Shown here in pieces: positions 58,765-64,000 of a stretch of 64,000 nucleotides of DNA. The notes under the pieces are model-generated. The model had not been told where the DNA came from, did no database searches, and was given only the letters and a program-made list of their open reading frames with translations. Made by a program: the position numbers and the translations under genes. Origin of the DNA: Thermoleophilaceae bacterium (GTDB taxonomy: Bacteria > Actinomycetota > Thermoleophilia > Solirubrobacterales > Thermoleophilaceae); contig DASUWY010000010.1 of assembly GCA_036378175.1 (NCBI GenBank), forward strand, positions 1-64,000, in the 5' to 3' direction. Positions within the stretch are counted from its first letter, which is position 1, and each line of letters starts with the position of its first letter.

Positions 58765-58917
58765 CTACGACCTGCTGACGTCCGCGCCCAAGCTCGCACG
58801 CAGACGGTCGAGCAGCACCCGCATGTGCCGGCGCCGGGGCTCCGGATCGCTCCGCTGGGGGCTGAATTGGTCGCTCACGGCGCGGCTGGCCAGGCTGATT
58901 CCGAAGAAGTCGAGCAT
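58765..58917 (-). CDS. small hypothetical protein between two tRNA genes
   Basis: ORF of 50 residues with a strong ribosome site: AAGGAG seven nt before the ATG at 58917. The protein starts MLDFFGISLASRAVSDQFSP and ends with an amphipathic basic helix, RRRHMRVLLDRLRASLGA. It lies antisense to the tRNA transcription direction, and no family is recognised. The ribosome site and defined ends argue for translation, but length and lack of homology leave it uncertain. Confidence 0.5.
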   Translation of the reverse strand: MLDFFGISLASRAVSDQFSPQRSDPEPRRRHMRVLLDRLRASLGADVSRS

Positions 58918-59141
58918 GTTCGTCTCCTTGGTAGTGGGTGGACGGAGAGCGCCCTGGCGAGACGCCCAGTCCACGTACCTATCGATGAGGACCGCCCGCG
59001 AGAGCCGCGGACGGGCCCGGTGGATAACCGGGCACCTTTTGGGATAGCAGCCGCCTGGCCTTGCGTCCAGTCCCCCCGGACGACGGCCTGCGGATAGCCG
59101 TGGGAGCGCATGCGGCCTAGAATGAGCGCGTCAAGCCTGTT

Positions 59142-59215
59142 CGGGGCGTGGCGCAGTCTGGTAGCGCACTCGGCTGGGGGCCGAGCGGTCGCTGGTTCGA
59201 ATCCAGTCGCCCCGA
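59142..59215 (+). tRNA. tRNA-Pro (anticodon GGG)
   Basis: Acceptor CGGGGCG (59142-59148) pairs with CGCCCCG (59208-59214). The D arm GCGC...GCGC, anticodon stem CTCGG/CCGAG around loop CTGGGGG (anticodon GGG) and T arm CTGGTTCGAATCCAG are canonical. Discriminator A at 59215; CCA not encoded. Its last 11 bases are part of a 125-bp nested palindrome. Confidence 0.94.
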
Positions 59216-59340
59216 TTCGCGGCATCTAAGCGCCGCTGGCTGTGTCGCGGCGTCGCCGGATGTGCGGAGCACTATCCGGCGGGCGGCTTCTTGCCAGCGA
59301 CGCTTAGCTGCATGCAAATCGGGGCGACTTCGTCGCCCCG
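59205..59340. repeat. 125-bp nested palindrome anchored in the tRNA-Pro 3' end, plus alternative hairpin
   Basis: Three concentric arm pairs share one centre near 59267: AGTCGCCCCGATT (59205-59217) with AATCGGGGCGACT (59317-59329), 13 of 13; CTAAGCGCCGCTGGC (59226-59240) with GCCAGCGACGCTTAG (59293-59307), 14 of 15; and CGCCGGAT (59254-59261) with ATCCGGCG (59274-59281), 8 of 8. The right outer arm can instead pair locally: CGGGGCGA (59320-59327) with TCGCCCCG (59333-59340). No protein is encoded here. The structure separates tRNA-Pro from the universal stress gene. Confidence 0.85.
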
Positions 59341-59366
59341 TCAACCACCGACGAGGAGGCGTCGTC

Positions 59367-59849
59367 GTGATCGTCATTGGCTATGACGGGTCGGCTGATG
59401 CTGAGGCGGCCATCAACTATGCCGGTGATCTGTTCCCTGGTGAGACCGCTTTGATCTGCACGGTATGGGAGCCGTTCGTCGACGTGATGGCGAGGTCGGG
59501 CGCTGGTCTCGCTGCTGGGTTCGGGGACCTCGACATCGTCGCGCTCGATGCGGAGAACGAGGGCGCTGCCCGCGCGCGTGCCGACGAGGGCGTGGAGCGC
59601 GCCAGCCGCGCCGGCCTTCAGGCAGAAGCTCGGGTGAGGGCGCGAGGCGGCACGGTGGCCGGCGCGATACTTGCCGAGGCCGAGCAGGCGAATGCCCGAG
59701 CGATCGTGCTCGGCACTCGCGGGCTCACGGGCATCAAGTCGCTGCTGCTCGGCAGCGTGTCGCACGCGGTGGTGCAGCACGCTGACAGGGCGGTCGTGAT
59801 CGTGCCCTCGGCGGAGCTGGCCGAGGCGCGCGAGCGCAAACGGGGGTAA
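59367..59849 (+). CDS. universal stress protein (UspA family)
   Basis: Single Usp domain of 160 residues. First strand VIVIGYDGSADAEAAINYAG and the ATP-binding signature GTRGLTGIKSLLLGSVSHAV (G-2x-G-9x-G-S) followed by AVVIVPSAE show an ATP-binding UspA-type member. GTG at 59367 with GAGGAGG 7 nt upstream. Small NTF2-like gene follows 5 bp later and is probably co-transcribed. Role: stress or energy-state response. Confidence 0.92.
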   Translation: MIVIGYDGSADAEAAINYAGDLFPGETALICTVWEPFVDVMARSGAGLAAGFGDLDIVALDAENEGAARARADEGVERASRAGLQAEARVRARGGTVAGAILAEAEQANARAIVLGTRGLTGIKSLLLGSVSHAVVQHADRAVVIVPSAELAEARERKRG

Positions 59850-59854
59850 GGCGC

Positions 59855-60214
59855 ATGTCCGCGAGTGAGGTGATTTCTCTCGAGGAGCAGGGCTGGGAGG
59901 CGTTGTCCTCCGGCGGAGAGGTTGCGCGCGCTTTCTACGAGCGGGTGCTGGATCGCACTGTGGTGATGCTCTTGCCGGGCGGGCTCGTGCTCGACGATCG
60001 GGCGGTGATCGTGGGCTCGATGTCGGGGCAACCGTGGTCCTCGTATGAGCTCGAGAACCTGACGGCGTTCCAGCCCACAGACGACACGGCGGTGGTCGCG
60101 TACGGCGTGGTCGCACGGCGTGACGGAAACGAGTACTCGGCCCTGATGAGCAGCGTGTACGTTCGCCGCGACGGGCACTGGAAGCTCACGTTCCATCAGC
60201 AGACACCAAGATGA
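59855..60214 (+). CDS. SnoaL/DUF4440-like small protein
   Basis: NTF2-fold protein of 119 residues, DUF4440-like. SASEVISLEEQGWEALSSGG is the first helix, YERVLDRTVVMLLPGGLVLD follows, and YVRRDGHWKLTFHQQTPR is the family end with the R-D-G-x-W-K pattern. No catalytic set is evident. Five bp after the universal stress gene; same operon. Confidence 0.85.
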   Translation: MSASEVISLEEQGWEALSSGGEVARAFYERVLDRTVVMLLPGGLVLDDRAVIVGSMSGQPWSSYELENLTAFQPTDDTAVVAYGVVARRDGNEYSALMSSVYVRRDGHWKLTFHQQTPR

Positions 60215-60301
60215 GTTTCCGGCGGTACCCGTCGGGTAGGGTCGCCCCGACGCGTTCAAGCCCCGCGCGCCGCACTGCACTGTCTATGTGAGGGAGTGGC
60301 C

Positions 60302-61537
60302 ATGAATCACGGATCGGCCGCCGGTTCGATTCTGCAGGGGCTCGGCGACACCCTGGACGACCTCGAGGGGCTTTACAAGGACGTGCACAGTCACCCCGAG
60401 CTGTCGTTGCAGGAGACGCGTACGGCCGGCCTGGCCGCCGAGCGGCTGAACGCCGCCACCTTTGAGGTGACCGAGCACGTCGGGGGAACCGGCGTGGTGG
60501 GTCTGCTGGAGAACGGCGACGGGCCGACCGTGATGCTGCGCGCCGACATGGACGCCCTGCCGGTCAAGGAGGACACCGGCCTGCCGTACGCGAGCACGGT
60601 GGACGGAGTGATGCACGCCTGCGGACACGACATCCACGTGACGTGGCTGGCTGGCGCCGCCGCGCTGATGGCGCGATCGCGAGACACGTGGCGAGGCACG
60701 CTGATGGCGGTGTTCCAGCCGGCGGAGGAGGTGGCGGCGGGCGCGCGGGCGATGATCGAGGACGGCCTGTTCGACCGCTTTCCGAAGCCCGACGTGATCC
60801 TCGGCCAGCACGTGATGCCGATGTCGGCCGGGATCATCGCCAGCCGCTCGGGCGTGGTCACCTCAGCGGGCGACAGCTTCGAGATCCGGATGTTCGGTCG
60901 CGGCGCGCACGGCTCGATGCCACAGGCGAGCATCGATCCGGTGGTGATGGCAGCCTCGACCGTGCTGCGCTTGCAGACGGTCGTGTCGCGCGAGGTGGGC
61001 CCCACGGATGCCGCCGTTCTGACCGTCGGCGCGCTGCAGGCCGGCACGAAGGAGAATGTGATCCCCGACGACGCAGTGATCAAGCTCAACGTGCGCACCT
61101 TCGACGAGGGAGTCCGTCAGCGAGTGCTCGGCGCGATTGAGCGCATCGTCAAAGCCGAGTCAGAGGCGTCCGGCGCGCCCAAGGCGCCCGAGATCACGCC
61201 GCTCGATCGCTACGACCTGGTGCGCAACGACGAGCACGCCACCGAGCGCGTGCTCGACGCGCTTCGGTCGCAGTTGGGCGAAGAGCGCGTGACTCAGACC
61301 GGGCCCGCGTCCGCCAGCGAGGACTTCGGCTCCTTCGGGGTCGAATGGCATGTGCCCTCGGTGTTCTGGTTCGTCGGCGGCGTGGATCCCGACACGTACG
61401 CGAAGGCCGAGCGCGAGGGACGGCTGAGCGAGCTGCCCACCAACCACAATCCGAAGTTCGCCCCGGTGATCCCTCCCACGCTCGAGACCGGGGTGGAGGC
61501 GCTCGTGACGGGAGCGTGCGCTTGGCTGTCGCCATAG
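60302..61537 (+). CDS. M20D amidohydrolase (hippurate hydrolase/IAA-amino-acid hydrolase type)
   Basis: Metal-dependent hydrolase of 411 residues that cleaves N-acyl amino acids. DVHSHPELSLQETRTAGLAA, LRADMDALPVKEDTGLPYAS, HACGHDIHVTWLAGAA (metal ligands Cys, His, His), FQPAEEVAAGA with the catalytic Glu pair, and GRGAHGSMPQASIDPVVMA of the dimer domain are all canonical, as is SEDFGSFG near the C-terminus. ATG at 60302 rather than GTG 60296 because GAGGGA lies 7 nt upstream. Unlike the divergent M20 at 739, all motifs match. Confidence 0.92.
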   Translation: MNHGSAAGSILQGLGDTLDDLEGLYKDVHSHPELSLQETRTAGLAAERLNAATFEVTEHVGGTGVVGLLENGDGPTVMLRADMDALPVKEDTGLPYASTVDGVMHACGHDIHVTWLAGAAALMARSRDTWRGTLMAVFQPAEEVAAGARAMIEDGLFDRFPKPDVILGQHVMPMSAGIIASRSGVVTSAGDSFEIRMFGRGAHGSMPQASIDPVVMAASTVLRLQTVVSREVGPTDAAVLTVGALQAGTKENVIPDDAVIKLNVRTFDEGVRQRVLGAIERIVKAESEASGAPKAPEITPLDRYDLVRNDEHATERVLDALRSQLGEERVTQTGPASASEDFGSFGVEWHVPSVFWFVGGVDPDTYAKAEREGRLSELPTNHNPKFAPVIPPTLETGVEALVTGACAWLSP

Positions 61538-61557
61538 TGCGCCGGGGTGCCTGACCC

Positions 61558-62232
61558 TTGCTGAGCGGCTTCTCCCCGACTCTGATCCTCGTCCTCAACC
61601 TGGCGGGCACGTTCGTGTTCGGGCTCAGCGGCGGCATGGCGGCGGTGCGCCGCGGCCTGGACGTGTTCGGCGCCGTGGTGCTCGCCGCGGTGGTGGGCCT
61701 CGCCGGCGGCATCATCCGCGATGTCTTGATCGGCAGGCCGCCCGCCACGTTCCGCGACTGGCGCTATCTCGCGGTTGCCGGAGGCGCGGGGCTCGTCACA
61801 TCGCTGATGCATCCGACGATCGATCGGCTTCAGCGCCCGATCGACACGATGGACGCCGCCGGCTTGGCGCTCTTCTCCGTGACCGGCGCCGCAACCGCGC
61901 TTGCCTACGGACTGGGCACCGCGGAATCGATCATCCTCGGCGCGCTCACCGGAATCGGCGGCGGCATGGTCCGCGACGTCCTGGTGGGCGAGATCCCCGA
62001 GGTCCTGAAGGGCGGCCTCTACGCGATCCCTGCGCTGGTGGGCGCGGGCATCGTCGTGCTCGCGTACCGGCAGGGCGATCGCAGCACAGCGTGGCCGATC
62101 GTCGGGGCGGCCGCGTGCTTCACCATCCGCATGGCGGGGCTGCGCTACCACCTCAACCTGCCCACGGCCACGGACCTGCCGCAGAGCGTTGACCCGCGGC
62201 GCCTGCGAAAACGCGAGCGGCCGCCGAGATGA
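61558..62232 (+). CDS. TRIC-like/UPF0126 membrane channel protein
   Basis: Protein of 224 residues made of two repeats of three helices plus one, the bacterial TRIC cation-channel family. VLNLAGTFVFGLSGGMAAVR and GGIIRDVLIGRPPATFRDWR in repeat one match MDAAGLALFSVTGAATAL and GGGMVRDVLVGEIPEVLKGG in repeat two; the paired G-G-x-x-R-D-x-L motifs are the family hallmark. TTG start at 61558. Likely a homotrimeric monovalent cation channel in the plasma membrane. Confidence 0.92.
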   Translation: MLSGFSPTLILVLNLAGTFVFGLSGGMAAVRRGLDVFGAVVLAAVVGLAGGIIRDVLIGRPPATFRDWRYLAVAGGAGLVTSLMHPTIDRLQRPIDTMDAAGLALFSVTGAATALAYGLGTAESIILGALTGIGGGMVRDVLVGEIPEVLKGGLYAIPALVGAGIVVLAYRQGDRSTAWPIVGAAACFTIRMAGLRYHLNLPTATDLPQSVDPRRLRKRERPPR

Positions 62233-62238
62233 GCCCTT

Positions 62239-62592
62239 CTACTTCTCGCGGATGAGCTCCGCGAGCACCACGGCGTCGTTGTGCTCCCGGTCGCGCGCGC
62301 CGTAGACGAGCGTGAGCGGCCCCTTCTCACTGCGCCGCCGTAGCTCGTCCACCTCATCGCGATGCGAGGCGAGCTCCTCCCGGTAACGGTCACGGAACTC
62401 CGGAAAGCGCTCTGGGACATGGCCGAACCACTTGCGCAGCTCGTCGCTCGGCGCGAGCTCGCGGGCCCAGTCGTCGAGCCGAGCACGCTCGCGCGAGATG
62501 CCGCGCGGCCAGAGCCGGTCGATCAGCACGCGGTAGCCGTCGCCGGCCTCCGCCTCGTCGTACACGCGCTTGATCCGTACGTCCCGGGCCAT
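62239..62592 (-). CDS. DUF488 family protein
   Basis: Protein of 117 residues of the YeaO-like DUF488 group. VRIKRVYDEAEAGDGYRVLI then RLWPRGISRERARLDDWARE and ELRKWFGHVPERFPEFRDRY are diagnostic; LTLVYGARDREHNDAVVLAE closes the domain. Function unresolved. ATG at 62592. Convergent with the TRIC-like gene at 6 bp, divergent from the dehydrogenase. Confidence 0.92.
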   Translation of the reverse strand: MARDVRIKRVYDEAEAGDGYRVLIDRLWPRGISRERARLDDWARELAPSDELRKWFGHVPERFPEFRDRYREELASHRDEVDELRRRSEKGPLTLVYGARDREHNDAVVLAELIREK

Positions 62593-62699
62593 CTGTCTTT
62601 GTTTACCGGGAACACGGTTGCAAATCCACGAGTTCGGGCAGCAGTCTCGCGCGCCTCGCGGTGCATGTCGCGGACTCTGGAGACAGCAAGGGAGGATCA

Positions 62700-63566
62700 A
62701 TGGCCTATTCGATTCCGAGCGATGTGGACAGCAGGCCGATCGCGATCGACGGCGCGGGCACCCTGGGGCGGCGGATCGCCTCCGTGTACGCGGCGGGCGG
62801 CAGTGACGTGCGGCTGTACGACCTGTCGGAGGAGCAGCTGAAGAAGGCGCGGGCCGAAGCTGTGGAGTACATCGACCACGTGAGGGATGTGCTGGGCCTC
62901 GACGCCGGCCGGACCGGCCAGGTGGAGACGTCCCACGATCTCGGTGAGGCGGTGCGCAGAGCGTGGATGGTGATCGAGGCCGTGCCCGAGCGGCTCGAGA
63001 TCAAGCGCGAGGTCTTCGGGCAGCTCGATCAGCTCGCGGAGGCGGACGCCATTCTCGCCAGCAACTCGTCATCGCTGCCGACCAGCCAGATGATCGACAA
63101 GGTTGAGCGCCCAGAGCGAGTGCTGAACACGCACTACCAGCAGCCGCCGGAGCTCAATTCGGTCGAGCTCATGTCCTGCGGCAGGACCGACGAGGGCGTG
63201 ATCGACGCGCTGATGAAGAAGATCCCGGAGTACGGGCTTAAGACGTTCCACGTGCTTCGCGAGAGCGACGGCTTCATCTTCAACCGCGTCTGGGCCGCGA
63301 TCAAGCGTGAGTGCTTGATGGTGGTGGAGGAGGGGGTCGCGACTCCGGATGACGTGGACGAGATGTGGAAGATCTTCACCGCGCCGGGCATTCCACCGTT
63401 CCGCCTCATGGACCGCGTGGGACTCGACGTCGTCCTGAACATCGAGGAGCACTACGCGTCCGTGCGCACGGGCCTGCCGGAGGGTCCGCGCAAGCTGGTC
63501 CGGGAGATGATCGACGAGGGTCGTCTCGGCGTGAAGAGCGGACGCGGCTTCTACGACTACGACTGA
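62700..63566 (+). CDS. 3-hydroxyacyl-CoA dehydrogenase family protein
   Basis: NAD-dependent dehydrogenase of 288 residues. Rossmann motif AIDGAGTLGRRIASVYAAGG with RLYDLSEEQLKKA, then VIEAVPERLEIKREVFGQLD and LASNSSSLPTSQM. The catalytic-His segment reads NTHYQQPPELNSVELM in place of the usual HFFNPP, and GFIFNRVWAAIKRECL begins the C-terminal helical domain, ending GVKSGRGFYDYD. ATG at 62700 has GGAGG. The altered His motif suggests a substrate other than fatty acyl-CoA (for example a 3-hydroxy acid). Directly followed by a gene fragment. Confidence 0.87.
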   Translation: MAYSIPSDVDSRPIAIDGAGTLGRRIASVYAAGGSDVRLYDLSEEQLKKARAEAVEYIDHVRDVLGLDAGRTGQVETSHDLGEAVRRAWMVIEAVPERLEIKREVFGQLDQLAEADAILASNSSSLPTSQMIDKVERPERVLNTHYQQPPELNSVELMSCGRTDEGVIDALMKKIPEYGLKTFHVLRESDGFIFNRVWAAIKRECLMVVEEGVATPDDVDEMWKIFTAPGIPPFRLMDRVGLDVVLNIEEHYASVRTGLPEGPRKLVREMIDEGRLGVKSGRGFYDYD

Positions 63567-63568
63567 AT

Positions 63569-64000
63569 TTCGCGGTACGGCACCGCGAGGCCGGCGCGCG
63601 GCTGACCGAGCACGGCAGCGGCATCGCGATCACACCGGGTGGGATCGGCACCGCGGCGTCGATCTACGTGGCGGGCGCGTGCATCGGTGCCCTGTTCTTC
63701 GGTCAGCTCACCGATCGCTACGGCCGTAAGAAGCTGATGATGATCACGCTGAGCGTCTACATCCTGGCGACCGTTCTCACAGCTTTCTCGTTCGCCCCCT
63801 GGTACTTCTTCCTCTGCCGCTTCTTCACCGGCGCGGGCATTGGAGGCGAGTACTCGGCGATCAACTCCGCGATCGACGAGTTGATCCCGGCGCGCAACCG
63901 GGGCCAGGTGGACATCACGATCAACGGGAGCTACTGGGTGGGCTCGGCGATCGGCGGCGTTGCCGGCCTCTGGTTCCTCGACACCGCCGTGTTCGCGAGG
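63569..64000 (+). pseudogene. MFS transporter, 5'-truncated, running off the right edge
   Basis: From about 63600 the frame reads a good MFS: LTEHGSGIAITPGGIGTAAS, then TM2, FFGQLTDRYGRKKLMMITL (motif A), and FFTGAGIGGEYSAINSAIDE, a signature of sugar/organic-acid MFS. The first helix and any start codon are missing: the frame runs back into the stop of the dehydrogenase with no ATG or GTG before TM2, and no ribosome site. The natural N-terminus of about 40 residues appears to be lost at a junction near 63570-63595. A start at a CTG is conceivable but would still lack TM1. The 3' end is outside the window. Confidence 0.6.

Noticed and set aside
59142-59340. Integrative-element att site at tRNA-Pro
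   Set aside because: The repeat of the tRNA end is inverted, not a direct 3'-end copy of useful length (only 8 bp direct), and there is no integrase or cargo.
1-64000. CRISPR arrays, rRNA, transposases, prophage genes, toxin-antitoxin pairs
   Set aside because: Looked for regular spaced repeats and for characteristic proteins; none seen. The ribbon-helix-helix gene at 44822 has no toxin partner next to it.

Overview
The window is a dense, very GC-rich (by eye about 70% G+C) stretch of chromosome from an actinobacterium. Gene content points to a soil-type, Thermoleophilia/Solirubrobacterales-like lineage: a DUF5995 protein, an AftA-like arabinofuranosyltransferase, a class III (mycothiol-type) alcohol dehydrogenase, many lipid and branched-chain-amino-acid-type genes, and GTG/TTG starts. 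This placement is inference, because no rRNA or taxonomic marker is present. I see no integrase, transposase, phage gene, CRISPR array or replication origin. Two tRNA genes are present (Gly-TCC and Pro-GGG). Genes are tightly packed: many ATGA/GTGA/TTGA start-stop overlaps within operons, and four convergent gene pairs whose TAG stops share a single CTAG.

Layout. 1-4.5 kb: end of a family 2 glycosyltransferase, a small secreted peptide, an M20 amidohydrolase and a large beta-propeller phosphoesterase. 4.5-7 kb: a DHA2 drug exporter plus a tiny coupled ORF, divergent from its TetR regulator across three evenly spaced operators. 7-13 kb: an RsbW-like ATPase, an aldonolactone oxidase pair, two truncated convergent genes (deletion scar), a DUF5995 pair, and an MFS exporter preceded by a leader peptide with a polyproline run and a terminator hairpin. 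13.3-17.3 kb: LolA-like protein with an ABC exporter, scrambled gene fragments and an alpha/beta hydrolase. 17.4-30.3 kb: a second propeller phosphoesterase and an envelope-polymer group (methyltransferase, AftA-like enzyme, GDPD, two GT2/glycerophosphotransferase fusions flanking a sulfotransferase).

30-41.5 kb: alcohol dehydrogenase, FAD oxidoreductase, acyl-CoA ligase, PucR regulator, complete LivGFHM-K type uptake operon and an enoyl-CoA hydratase; together these suggest uptake and CoA-dependent breakdown of an acid substrate. 41.5-48.6 kb: CheB/CheR-PAS pair, DUF2294 protein divergent from a ribbon-helix-helix protein across a palindrome, a small zinc-ribbon protein, a SnoaL-like protein, an amine oxidase and an orphan histidine kinase. 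48.6-53.6 kb: acyl-CoA dehydrogenase, thiolase, high-molecular-weight FabG and MaoC dehydratase, an arrangement resembling the fadA2/fabG4/htdX locus of mycobacteria. 53.5-58.6 kb: a secreted CHAP/PKD protein, a self-regulated (probably leaderless) PadR operon and an MFS transporter. 58.6-64 kb: the two tRNAs, a 125-bp nested palindrome that re-uses the tRNA-Pro 3' end, a universal stress protein, a second M20 hydrolase, a TRIC-like channel, DUF488, a 3-hydroxyacyl-CoA dehydrogenase and a 5'-truncated MFS gene running off the right edge.

The most interesting unexplained signals are the polyproline leader/attenuator ahead of the MFS exporter, the 23-bp phased TetR operator array, the tRNA-anchored nested palindrome, the envelope cluster with paired fusion transferases, and three sharp gene-truncation junctions.
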